Assembly: GCF_040183065.1 (NCBI RefSeq)
Contig: NC_091117.1
Location: 111,293,001-111,357,000, forward strand
Origin: Periplaneta americana
Lineage: Eukaryota; Arthropoda; Insecta; Blattodea; Blattidae
Direction of reading: 5' to 3'
DNA: 64,000 nt
The notes below the pieces were generated by a model, which was not told the DNA's origin, searched no databases, and saw nothing but the letters and a program-made list of their open reading frames with translations. A program made the translations under genes and the position numbers. Positions 43,233-53,738 of the stretch are shown here, one piece after another. Positions within the stretch are counted from its first letter, which is position 1. The number at the start of each line of letters is the position of its first letter.

Positions 43233-44235
43233 GGTGAAACGATAAATGAATTGACAGACGAGAGGTGGATCATTGATTTGGCTTTTCTGTGCGACATAAC
43301 CAGCACTCTTAACGATTTCAACATTTCTCTTCAAGGAAAAGATAAAAATATCGTACATATGTACGATGAATTAAAGCTGTTTGTGTCACAACTGCATCTA
43401 TTTCTGATGCAGTTAAATCAGAGAGAATTTTATCATTTTCCTTCTTTAAAATCGCTTAATCTATCACCCGATGTTAACATTAGCCACTTGTATCAAATAT
43501 TGGAAAATGTAATAAGTGAATTCACAGACAAAAGATTCAGTGATTTTAAGAAATTAGAGAATGTGTTTCTATTATTTGCTAATCCATTCTCCATTAATGA
43601 TCAATGTGTAAGATTAGACCTTCAGTTAGAAGTTCTTCGACTGAAAAATGACACATTTACCAAGTGCAAATGCACAAATATGACTGGTTTAGATATATAT
43701 AAACAACTTTGCCAAGTAAAATATCCACATCTTCGGAGTTTTGTTATGAAAATTGCTTCTATGTTTGGCTCAACCTATATTTGCGAACAGTTTTTTTCTC
43801 AGTTGGCCATTGTAAAATCCAAACCAAGATCACGTATTTCAGACGAAAATTTATTCCATCAGCTCATAATTGCAATGTCTGACATAACTCCAAATTTTGA
43901 AAAACTTGCCGATTTACGTGACGTAGAAGACTAAATGAATCCCTTCTTTTAAGGGGATGAGTCAATTGACGTAAATTGACAAAAACAACAAAGAACTACA
44001 GTAAGAGGTTTAAAAAATAGAGTAATTGTTTTTTCTGTTTCTTAGTGATGTGATTGATAGTTTCTAAGAATCTATTTTTCATAGGTTCCTTAATTTTATT
44101 TTCAAATGATGCAAATTAGAAATACAGGTATGTTTCAGCTTTTTGTAAAATAGTTTGTATTTTTTTTTGGAAAATATTACAAGTGAAGTGAGAATGGTTG
44201 TTACATCCCTGAATTTTTTCATTGCTACACCCCTG

Positions 44236-44520
44236 AGAGAGGTATTTCGTTATCAAATATGACGTAAGAAAGGTCAGCAGTAGTGAACTTGCGTTTCCTG
44301 CGGGAGAGATTACATCAAGAGTTCAGGTGACCTTCAAACATCGAGTGAGCAACAATGCTAGATATCTTACATAATTATGATGATAGTGAACTAACTCATA
44401 ACTATGGTGCAACAATAAATTATGACTCAAAGACACATCCAGTGTGGAACTATTATGCAAATATGTCACTCGAATGCAATTTGTGTACTATAATATATTT
44501 CATTATTAATATTTATATTT
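44236..44520. other. Unassigned sequence between hAT and PLE
   Basis: No recognised family. The sequence just before 44521 (ATTTATATTTAA) resembles that after 47141 (ATTTATATTATA), a possible PLE target duplication. Confidence 0.4.
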
Positions 44521-44533
44521 AATATGTTCCGTT

Positions 44534-46970
44534 ATGCGTAACATATCTTGCAAGATTAACCACCTCTACGGGGAGGATAAATACAAACTGATCCGAAGAC
44601 TGGAGGTGCTCCGAAAGAAAAAAGCACAGCTTTTGTGCTCTTTGACCTATCTTCCACATTGCCGCGATACTGGGGTCATCCCGAGGTTTCTACGGTTAAA
44701 ACGTCTGTTCCGGACGGCATCATCCCACCGCATTTACAACCGGACGGAGAAGGCCCTGCTGAGGGACAGAATTCATCAAACCCGCCGTGAACTGGCCTGG
44801 AATGACAAGAATTTATATTCACTACACCTACAGCTGAGCTACATCCTGACTACAGAAGATTGGACAGATGTAGATAGGATGACACATGCCACCATGACAT
44901 CCACATCACTACACATCACCGATCGTCTTAAGAAGAAATATGAGAACAGCGTGACAACCAAGGCCCCCGTGACCTTGGACCCCACTCGGACAGTAGTGAA
45001 TCTATCCGACACGATACTAACACCAGAAGAAATGGCGGTACTGGCCAAGGGCGGGAACTTCGCAGTAACACCACGTGTGTTACCGTTCGAAGATATCATT
45101 GCCAACGTGGAATCCGGGATAAGAGGAGTGAGCATGGATAAGGCTGAAGAAATTCGAAGAGAGATAGCTCGAATTCTGCAACGTGCGCAGCCTTCGAAGA
45201 GCAATTTAACCAGAGATGAGTCAAGGGCGATTAAATCCCTTAACGAGAAAGAAGACATTCTAATCCTGGCAGCAGACAAAGGGAACGCGACAGTAATCTT
45301 AAACACCAAAGATTACGAACGAAAAATTGGTGACCTGCTGGACCCCAACACATATAAGAAGCTGACACGGGATCCGACGGCAGCAATCCTGAAGAAAACT
45401 AACCAGCTGATAAATACCTCGTCAATTCCAGCGGCCGTACAACGCTCCATTAAGAAATCGGAGGCATTACCGCCTAGACTACACGGCCTACCAAAAATAC
45501 ATAAAAAGGAGGTTCCACTCAGACCGATCGTCAATGCTATCGGCTCTCCTACCTATGAGCTGGCAAAATACCTCAGCAACCAATTGAAACAACACGTAGG
45601 AAAGAAGAGTTCTTACATCAGAGACTCGACCCACTTCATAGAAAAAATCAAGATGTTGAGAACGCGGCCTGAAGATTTACTTGTAAGCTTTGACGTGGTG
45701 TCATTGTTTATTAAAGTACCGGTCAAGGACACACTGGAGCTGCTACACAAGTTCTACCCGCAAGATGTAGTGGACCTGTTTCACCAGGTTCTGACCACAA
45801 CTTATTTCCAATGGAATTATGAATTCTATGAACAGCTGGATGGTGTAGCTATGGGGAGCCCGCTAAGTCCGATGATAGCCAACTTCTATATGGAGTTTCT
45901 TGAAGAGTCGATCCTCGAAGCCGCGACACTTAAGCCTTCATGCTGGTTTAGATACGTCGATGATACGTTCGTAATCTGGCCCCATGGTGAACGATCATTG
46001 ATGGATTTCCTGAGTCAGTTGAATAGCTTCCATACGCAAGTACAATTTACTATGGAAACGGAAAAGGACGGCAGGTTACCCTTCCTGGACGTTATGGTAC
46101 AAAGGAGGACAGATGGCACCCTAGGTCATGACGTCTACAGGAAGCCGACCCACACAGACAGATATCTGCATAAGACCTCGAATCATCATCCCGGCCAGAA
46201 ACGGGCCATGATGAAAACCCTGATCAACAGGGCCAGGCGGGTAGCCGAGCCACGACATATCCAACGGGAGCTGAGCCATGTATCGACAGCACTCATGGCC
46301 AATGGCTACTCAAGGCCGGAGATAAAGAGAGCCATGCGCCCCAGAGTAACACCGTCGATGCAGTCACAGGAACGAGCGACTAAGAAGGGCATGGTCTTCC
46401 TACCCTACTTAAGGAATGTGAAGGACCGTATCAGCAGGGTGCTGAAGCGTCATGAAGTGGAAACGACCTTCCTGCCGACCAAGCAAATCCGGAACATGCT
46501 GAGGTCATCCAAGGACAAACGAGATAAGCTGCTGTCGCCGGAGTTTACAGGATTCCGTGTTCGTGTGGGAAGGTCTACATCGGTTCTACACAGCGGAGCG
46601 TCAGAACGAGACTGACAGAACATAATAGGAATTGCCGCCTAGGACAGATCGACAAATCGGCAGTGGCAGCACATGCCTATCAAGAGGGCGATCACAACAT
46701 AAGATTCAAGGACACGGACATCTTGAGCACGATGACGCACTTCTTCCCCCGTCTACATAGAGAAGCGATCGAAATACATAAACATAACAACAACTTTAAT
46801 CGCAAGGAAGAAGGCGTAAAGCTAAACAAGTGTTGGTACCCGGTCCTAAACAGAACAGATAAGAAGCCACTACAACAAAAGGACGGAACCCAGAACGGGA
46901 GCAGCGAACAAAGCGGCGCGGACCGCAGCGACAACAGGCCTCGGCCCGCGAGCCGCACTATACTGTAAAT
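44534..46970 (+). pseudogene. PLE polyprotein: RT plus GIY-YIG endonuclease, one frameshift
   Basis: The frame is open for 693 codons from 44534. Residues 20-120 are a basic helical N-terminal region. The RT follows: ILAADKGNATVILNTKDYER, LHGLPKIHKKEVPLRPIVNA, LLVSFDVVSLFIKVPVKDTL, DGVAMGSPLSPMIANFYMEF, WFRYVDDTFVIWPHGE (YVDD near residue 473), LPFLDVMVQRR and DVYRKPTHTDRYLHKTSNHH. Near 46540 a one-base shift occurs; the next frame gives GVYRIPCSCGKVYIGSTQRS, TRLTEHNRNCRLGQIDKSAV and FFPRLHREAIEIHKHNNNFN to a stop near 46967. This is the canonical PLE order (RT then GIY-YIG). The frame break is the only obvious lesion. It acts by target-primed reverse transcription. Confidence 0.9.
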
Positions 46971-47047
46971 ACGCCCGCACAACCAGACACAGGATCAGTT
47001 GCCTCAGGTACACCGAGAAGAGTCTTGCGACCTCGGATACCACTCCA

Positions 47048-47085
47048 CTGAAGATGTCTGCCGCAGTTGCAGACGAAACGTCTGG
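47048..47085 (+). ncRNA. Hammerhead-like ribozyme motif in PLE 3' region
   Basis: CTGAAGATG is followed by a perfect 6-bp stem GTCTGC/GCAGAC with loop CGCAGTT, then GAAACGTC. CUGANGA and GAAA are the two core strands of a hammerhead ribozyme, and PLEs are known to carry such motifs. One extra U before the stem departs from the ideal fold, so self-cleavage is uncertain. Confidence 0.5.
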
Positions 47086-47141
47086 TATAAAACCAACTAA
47101 TAGACCACGGCCTCTCAGCCCGGAAAATGAATCTACATTTA

Positions 47142-47759
47142 TATTATACAATTTGATAAATATCTATATTGTTTTAATAATTAAATTTTATGTTTTGTAT
47201 ATCTATGAAATGTATTCCAGTAAGATTGTAACATTAACAATGTCTATAGAGAAGTTTTTCATTCAATGTCAATAAAGATTATCTATTATAAAATCGACAT
47301 TAATATTTATTTCATTTTATTAATATCCTTTTATAATTCTGTTGTACAAAAAATAGCATATAAAACTCGTACAATGTAAACTCATTTACAATGTTATGCA
47401 ATTATTATATTCGTTACTCATGTAATGAAGTATAACATTGTAAACTTAATGATTACATAGGCCTACTATTATTACATTAATATACAATTTTTTTTTTTTT
47501 TGCATATTAAATTATTCTAAAATTGTCCAATTCCTCAATAAAGTAACGGAAGAAAATTAAATGTAAGTACTTAAATGCTTTGAGAATAACTTATAACTTA
47601 ATTTATTGTTAATGGTTAAAAAAATTCTTTCGCATTAAAATGTTAAATTAGAAACACAACTAGTATTTTCAGGACACGTGGTACTAAGATGCATGCGATA
47701 GAATTGTTACGACTCTAGTATTACGTCATGCACTCCTTCCACTCTCCTTCTCATCAGTT
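47142..47759. other. AT-rich DTL intron DNA
   Basis: No coding signal. It contains T-runs and imperfect AT repeats and may include the interior of the element whose right end is at 48222. Confidence 0.45.
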
Positions 47760-48222
47760 CTTAGCAGTAGGTACTGTTGTAAGATAAAACATTTTTTCCT
47801 ACATATTACACACTTAATTCAACACCTTGTTGCACTTGTCACACCCATAACAAACAAAAAAATTCTTATCTGAAAGACATAACCCAAAAATAATTTAAGA
47901 CTATGGAATAGATACCTCATTAACTGTACATTCTTGGAAAAATAGTGACATTTACTATGCTCAACATAATTCTTAGAGTTATTCATTAGGATGTTTGTTA
48001 CAAATCTATGTCCGAAAAATGTCACACCCATAACCAAGGTTCAAAGTTAAATAAGTAATTTGTTATAACGATTTTTCTAAATCTATTAGTTGGAGGTGTT
48101 TGCTCTTGAGAAGAAAACATCCCAATAATTGGTGTGCTAAAATAAACATTTTATATTGATTAAACTTCATTTTAAAACAAAAAATTGAGTGCAATGTCAC
48201 ACTCGTAACCATGGAATGGCCC
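47760..48222 (-). mobile_element. Right end of a second subterminal-motif DNA element
   Basis: The end CCATGGAATGGCCC is the inverse of GGGCCATTCCATGG, close to the GGGTCAGTCCATGAG end at 31519. Three copies of a 16-nt motif, TGTCACACCCATAAC(A/C), lie at 47837, 48020 and 48195 (one diverged: ACTCGTAACC). No coding sequence remains. The left end was not found. Confidence 0.5.
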
Positions 48223-48429
48223 TAGTTTTATTTATTCTGTTGGAACAAATGGCTCTATACCAACGTATTTGGACAAAATTCAGTATAACTGGTTATGAAA
48301 AATACATTACTTAATAGTTACACTCTGATTGAATTTATGGCTGATATGTACATTTATTATCATTATTAGACAGTACATCTCACTTGACAATATATGTCAG
48401 AGGAAGAACAATTGTTTGTATGCATCAGA

Positions 48430-48600
48430 AGTCTGACTAGTGTAATATGTAGCTAGTCGGCGATGTACACAATGGAGGGGGCAAAGGAACTGGCCATCCT
48501 ACCCCATTATCTCCTGGCCTAGTTTCCTCACAAGTGATACCAAGAAGGTACCACTTGTGAGGTTCAGACCTGTCTTTGGACAGTTGATTAAACAACTTAA
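48430..48600 (+). repeat. Retroposon 3' fragment with TAAACAAC-type tail
   Basis: It contains GGAGGGGGCAAAGGAACTGG, CCTACCCCATTATCTCCTGG, ACCACTTGTGAGGTTCAGAC and TCTTTGGACAGTTGATTAAA. I recall this string as a dispersed LINE/SINE 3' end in insects, usually ending in (AAC)n. The exact family is unknown. Confidence 0.5.
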
Positions 48601-48730
48601 TAGTTACATACTTAAAAACTAATAAATATTACAATAAGATCTTTCAAGAGCAACACTATGAAGGGCTGGCTACATTACATTTACATGTATAAACTTAAAT
48701 GAATACGAAAATTGAAAGTGACTATTATAC

Positions 48731-48853
48731 CTTGTCCTGCAGCGTGGTGGGAATTCGAAATAAAGTTATCTGGTTTATCCCACAGAGGTCCCTGATTTGA
48801 TCTAATGTCCCAAACCATTATCACTCCATCTCGAGCACCTGTTGCAAATACAG
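48731..48853 (-). CDS. DTL: DTL/Cdt2 exon: WD40 blade, ATGARDGVIMVWDIRSN
   Basis: The minus strand reads VFATGARDGVIMVWDIRSNQ then GPLWDKPDNFISNSHHAAGQ. Animal DTL has FCTGGRDGNIMVWDTRCN followed by a loop ending in an HN-type motif. The acceptor CCTTACAG precedes the exon; the donor GTATAA follows it. The exon is 123 bp (2+120+1), leaving one G that pairs with the GC of the exon at 6263 to give Gly, then TPTSASS. It is upstream of the 42.5-kb intron. The first exons (earlier WD40 blades) were not found between 48854 and 64000. Confidence 0.9.
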
Positions 48854-49825
48854 CTGTAAGGAAAAAATAAATTTTATAGAGTACAAATAATAACCTACAA
48901 TGCAATTATTCATAATTCACTGCCATTTATATTACATCATAACAATAAATGAAACATTTAATCCAAAAACATGTCAACTTTACTTACACACTTTAGAACA
49001 AACATTTGAATTTACAGAGCAATCATAAGTCACAAGACACCCTATACATCACACACCAAAGAGATAATCAACACTGAACAGTTTGGAATATTACCTGGGA
49101 AGGAACCTGCCTTGTGTGATATACCACAACATAGCTGTCTCTTGAGGTTAGCCATACTCGAATGTGGTCACATTTTTAAATGGAAAGGGAGTCATGTGAC
49201 ATATCGAACGACATGAAAAAATTCTAAGCCGGATGAATCTCTCAAAGATACCATATTTCCAACCTCAAAAATTGTAAAAGTACAATATTTTCCAAAAAAA
49301 TTTGAAAAGATTCTAATAAACTTATATCAAGATCTTCTTTCCACATACTTTATCGAGTTTAAATGCCAGTTTTTGGGCTCTAAAGTTTTAAGATCTAGGG
49401 CTGACGGACAAAATACTAATACAGTAATGGCATCTACTGTACCAAAGAGGATTAAAATATATTAATCAATGGTATGAAAACCCAATTATAAAGGCACAGA
49501 AGGCTCAAAAAATATAATTTGTTGTACCAAAGAAATAAAAAAAATATATATATTTGTACTCATTAATGGTATGGAAATCAAATGAGAAAGGAAGCTGAAT
49601 GAATATATTTTAGTCTCTAATAATTTGGCAGAGGGTCATGACTAGCACTGTCAGAGAGAGTACAAAATTAATACAATTCCTTATCTTTTTCCTGGAGATT
49701 TTTGTATGCCACTCGTATGTGAAGAGTTACCTGCCTCCTTGACCCACCAAAGTGGACTGACTGGACTTCCTATGCATACTTACAGAGGAAATGTTTATTA
49801 AAGTCTGTGCTTTTTTTTTTCTACC
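48854..49825. other. DTL upstream intron, AT-rich
   Basis: No further DTL exon or TE protein is recognised. Short A/T runs only. Confidence 0.45.
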
Positions 49826-49903
49826 TGAGTTTTTCGGCTTCTCTTTTCTTCTTCAGCCTCTCCAATCTTTGATGTTCTGTTTTTCTTTTTTTGGAGCCAT
49901 TTT
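49826..49903 (-). other. Short basic open segment, possible relic
   Basis: The minus strand starts MAPKKRKTEHQRLERLKKKR then EAEKLR and a stop. It resembles the basic N-terminus of transposase-like proteins (compare 32385), but it is too short to assign. Confidence 0.3.
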
Positions 49904-50929
49904 CTAAAAAAAGTATAAAATGCCGAAAAAACCAAAACTGACTGGCATGTCATTAGTAGTCCCTACCTGACAGATTGCTAAATCGTACTTCAGTGAATAA
50001 AATGCCTAACTGCAACATGCTGATATAAAAAAAGCCAGAGGCTAATATTATGACCCAAAAGGTTGGCATTTTGCACTAATTTATTGTATTGCTAGGCCAT
50101 GAATGTAATTTTTAAATTATGTAAGTAGTTTAGAAATATCAATCTACTACATGATAATTTCAGAATATATTTCAGAATTTTACATGTTATATCTTAGAAG
50201 TGATGGCACAATATAAGGAGACATTACTGTTCTTTTTATTTGTAAGCTTCAAGAATAATGATTAAAGATTAATCTTACTTCAGTGTTAGATGTTTCTCTC
50301 CAATTGCAAATCTGTTACGATATTAAGAACCCAAGAAGAAAAAAGTACCTACCTAGGCAGCAAAAATATCCCTATATTTCTTTTCCAGGAGGCTGACATT
50401 TAAAATTCTAGACAAACTTTACAAATACACAAGAAACGTGTAAATGGTGTAAAATATGTTATAGACATCTACATTACGCTTTTAAGTGAACATTTCGAAA
50501 TAGTGGACCAGATAATTAAGAAAAAAATTATCATTGTGTCAGAAGTCTGAAATTCTTATAAAAAAAAAGTGGAACAGACAGTTAGTGGGGTTTAAAAAAG
50601 GGCACATCAGCTACTCATTTGCATTCTTATCTAAAATTCCTCAAAAACAAAATACAAGCAATACAATAAACTGAAAGCTAACACAAAACTAAACAAGTTG
50701 TCACAGTAAAAATGAGGTACACAAATGCAGTATACACAAGGTGATTCTTATGAAATCATAAAAGTGAGCAATTCTCATAACCTAGTATTTAAAAAGAAAC
50801 AATAAAATAATAAAACAAATATCACCAGAGATAAATTATCTGGCGCATTTAAAACAATAAAATTTTATAAAATATTCGGATATAAATATCTGAGATGTCA
50901 AGAATGTTAAAAATATATAATAAAACAAC
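49904..50929. other. AT-rich DTL upstream intron DNA
   Basis: No recognised features. Sequence upstream of the LINE 3' end. Confidence 0.45.
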
Positions 50930-51066
50930 AAATGTAACCTCCGGATGTAAAGGGTCCGGATGACATGTAAAATAGGTCAATAAAAAATTTAATTACCCTG
51001 TCAAGTCCTATATTCGAAAAAAATCTCAGAACTGCATTTGCACAGCTAAAATAATTTTCAAGAGCA

Positions 51067-51891
51067 TCACACAGAGTCGGCCAAATTGCATACTGTGAAC
51101 ATGGTCACAGTCATATTTCCTACAATGTAATAAAATGTATTCGACCGTAACTGGTACACGCATATATCACACTCTGGCTGAGACTTGGCATGTAGGAGAT
51201 AACCATGTGTTAGAGGACAGTGGTCAACCGGATGAGTAAAACTTCGTGTCATGACATTCTTGTGGATGAATCCCAAACTTGAACAGTATTCTTTATACTC
51301 CATAATTTGTTTCCCTCTTGTGCAGACCATTCTCCCTCCCACTGCTTCAGATAATTTTGAACATCTTGTCACCTCTCGCACCAATACATCTGAGATACTT
51401 TCATAGCACCATCCCTTGCTGCAGCATCCACTGCCTCGTTACCAGGAATTCCAACATGATCCGGAACCCACACTACTCCAATCTCAGAATCAGAGCTTAG
51501 GAGAGTGTGAAAAAGTTCCTGGGTTCTCAACACAAGCGGATCATCAGAGTTCAAACACTGCAGAGACTGAATGGTGCTTAGAATGGAATCTCCTCCGGGA
51601 TTGTCTAAGTAAAAACAATAAAGCTCTGTAAAAAGCATATAGTTCAGCAGTAAAAACACTAGTGTATTGGCTCAATTTACATTTAAATATCTGTCCGACT
51701 GCAACAAAGGAACAACCAACACAATCATTTATACAGGATCCATCAGTAAAAACTAAATAATAATTTGGTAATCGTGATAAAAGTTCACTAAAACGAAGTT
51801 TATAAACAAAAGCTGGTATAAAATTCTTAAACCTCCGACTCAGACTTATATCAAACATGGGCTGCCACATAAACCATGGTAGAATGGTCAT
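51067..51891 (-). pseudogene. LINE ORF2, RNase H domain and C-terminus
   Basis: 51891-51560 reads PNYYLVFTDGSCINDCVGCS then SQYTSVFTAELYAFYRALLF (catalytic Asp and Glu). 51659-51369 reads a frameshifted GGDSILSTIQSLQCLNSDDP (third Asp) and IGVVWVPDHVGIPGNEAVDA (His-Asp). 51384-51067 reads FTHPVDHCPLTHGYLLHAKS and PECDICVYQLRS, the CCHC-like tail of I-type elements. The four catalytic residues look present but lie in two frames. The domain degrades RNA in the element's RNA/DNA hybrid. Confidence 0.85.
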
Positions 51892-52189
51892 ATACTTCAG
51901 TGTGTGAACAGTTAGTAGAGGGATGTCGAGCTCAGAGAGCAGTTCACAAAACCATACACCTGCTGGACGAAGCCTTCATGGTCTTTCACTGAATCAACAG
52001 TAAAGAGACAAATGGTGAAAGGAGTCATAAGAATTGTGCTCAGGCTGTGAGCAGAGCTTAACAGCATATGAGCACAACAACACATTACATCGCTGATACA
52101 GGGATGGTTCTCCCGCTTCAAAATACAAGCTTTCTATGACTCGTTCGAAAGGCCTCTGTAGTGAGTCGTATCCCATGATGATGGACAAT

Positions 52190-53262
52190 ATCTTAAAGAT
52201 GTAACTTCAACTTATATGCTGAGCCATAACTAAAACAGCCATAATCCAGCTTTGATCGGATAAGAGCACGATAAAGGTGTAAAAGCACTGTGCAGTCTAC
52301 ATCCCAGCAAATCCCTGACAAAAGGCATAAAATATTTAAGGACTTTTCACATCTTCTCAAATCACGTATGTGCGCTTTCCACGTTACTTTATAATCAATG
52401 ATAAGGCCCAAAAACCTCGCAGTGTCTGTATATTGCAACTCCACTCCATTAAGATGCAGTTCAGAATGTGGATGGAGTCTACAATGATTGTAGAAGTGGA
52501 CATACTGCGTTTTATGAGTGGAGAATTTAAACCCATTGTGAAGAGCCCACTGTGATAATATGTTGATGATCAGTTGTAATTGTCGACCAATAGATGGAAG
52601 ATATTGGGAGCTGAATTACAAACTGAAGTCGTCGACGTACAGCAGAAAAGATACTCGTCCATCCACACAGTCGGTAATTCCATTGATCGCAATGCAGAAA
52701 AGAAGAACGCTTAATACAGACCCCTGCAGAACGTTTTCTTGGAGATGTTCGTCAGAGAGTGTGCTGCCTATTTGAACTCGGAAATACTGCTCTGCCATGA
52801 ATTTCGCAATAAATGTTGGTAGATTGCCACAAAGTCCCCAATCATGCAGAGTTTGCAGAATGCCATGATGCCATGTGGTATCATAAGCCTTTTCTAGATC
52901 AGAGAAGACCGCCACAAGATGATCCTTCTTGAGGAAAGCATCCCTAATGGTAGTCTCCAGCCGAACTAGATGGTCTGCGGCTGATCTGTGCTTACGAAAA
53001 CCACATTGGATATTACATGATCGGTTTTCTGATTCAAGTATCCACATCAGACGTTTACTTATCATTTTCTCCATAACCTTGCATACACAGCTGGTGAGAC
53101 AAATTGACCTATAGCTTCCAGGTAAAGATGGATCCTTTCCCTGTTTTGAACTGGGATAACAATGGTAGAACACCAAGTAGATGGAAATATCCCCTCAGTC
53201 CAGATTCTGTTGTACATTCTCAGCAGAAAGGATTTGCCAGCTGGTGGGAGATGGCGAAGCAT
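52190..53262 (-). pseudogene. LINE ORF2, reverse transcriptase domain
   Basis: It reads LPPAGKSFLLRMYNRIWTEG, IFPSTWCSTIVIPVQ, then in other frames GSYRSICLTSCVCKVMEKMI, IQCGFRKHRSAADHLVRLET, HLVAVFSDLEKAYDTTWHHG, LQGSVLSVLLFCIAINGITD and LLYVDDFSL (catalytic YVDD, about 52625). 52444-52193 gives ARFLGLIIDYKVTWKAHIRD and YRALIRSKLDYGCFSYGSAY (thumb). At least three frameshifts. Confidence 0.88.
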
Positions 53263-53738
53263 GTGGTTATGGATGTTATCAGAGCCAGGGGATGTGTCAG
53301 TGGATGTGTCTAGTGCTGCCTCCAGCTCCTTGGATGTGAACGGTTTATTGTAATACCCTGTGATATCTGACTTAAAATTGAGGCTTCGTTTTTCCGCAGC
53401 ATCTTTGATTTTTAGAAATTCCGGGTCATAATTATTTGAGCTGCTTATCTGTGCAAAAGAGCTAGCGAATATTTCGGCAATTTCTATGGGACTGGTGGTC
53501 GTTACTCCATTGTTCAGAAGGCCTCGAATTACATAACTACGTTTCCCTATTATTCAACGGACTTTGTTCCATACGATGTTAGTTGGGACGTTGTTTTTCA
53601 GTGAATTGACGTAGTTTGTCCAGACGTCTTCTTAGCATCGCACACAGTGCGATGAGCTTTGGCTCGAAGACATTTAAACCGGACAAAATTTTCTTGGGTC
53701 GGATGGCACTCAAATTGGATTAAGGCACGTTTGCAGTC

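Larger units (their letters stand above)
41249..43934 (+). pseudogene. hAT transposase (GTF2IRD2-like), three exons, two frameshifts
   Basis: Exon 1 (41249-41450) has a BED-like finger: CLLCYKILLAFKKSNVQRHY then ESCHNKH. Exon 2 (41598-42508) has SLNEAVGLICPEQK, LKLSRRTIGRIVVNISNDIQ, AYSIAIVESTDITDTAQLVL, SVTTDGAPCMAGEKKGFVGR (catalytic Asp region), FHCIIHQQVL and VRWLSCGKMLKRFFDL. Exon 3 (43233-43934) has GETINELTDERWIIDLAFLC, SLQGKDKNI and the C-terminal dimerisation block MIASMFGSTYICEQFFS-like text. Intron 1 uses a GC-AG pair (AAAG|GCAAGT), intron 2 GT-AG (CAG|GTACAG). An A8 run near 41822 and a site near 42003 shift the frame; otherwise it is intact and therefore fairly young. Confidence 0.85.
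41114..44235 (+). mobile_element. hAT transposon, GTF2IRD2-like, with two introns
   Basis: The left end CAGACGTGGGCATCAGTAG and the right end CATTGCTACACCCCTG have hAT-type CAG...CTG termini with similar following bases (GTG..GCA). The left flank is CTCTAGAG inside the LINE. The right flank AGAGAGGT does not match and the LINE does not resume, so the right junction has been rearranged. The transposase has three exons. The second intron contains a family-3 SINE and several microsatellites. Confidence 0.75.
44521..47141 (+). mobile_element. Penelope-like element, nearly complete
   Basis: About 2.6 kb: a long RT frame, a frameshifted GIY-YIG endonuclease, a 3' UTR with the hammerhead-like motif (47048-47079), and an end ACGGCCTCTCAGCCCGG similar to the palindromic PLE at 39469. 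A 5' pseudo-LTR is not visible. Near-matching ATTTATATT sequences flank both ends. It is much richer in G+C than its surroundings, which fits a recent insertion. Confidence 0.85.
6264..48730 (-). other. DTL: Giant DTL intron, about 42.5 kb, packed with transposons
   Basis: This interval lies between two exons whose phases (1 base left, 2 bases needed) and protein content join without a gap. Nothing inside it looks like host coding sequence. It is made up almost entirely of the Helitron, Harbinger, PLE, LINE, hAT, SINE and IS630-type insertions listed separately. The boundaries are GT at 48730 and AG at 6264 on the minus strand. Confidence 0.8.

Noticed and set aside
44236..44243. AGAGAGGT as the right target duplication of the GTF2IRD2-like hAT
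   Set aside because: It does not match CTCTAGAG on the left and the LINE does not resume, so the right junction cannot be called an original insertion junction.
44839..45309. Minus-strand frame of 156 codons inside the PLE
   Set aside because: It is the antisense of the RT coding region, with no recognisable domain.
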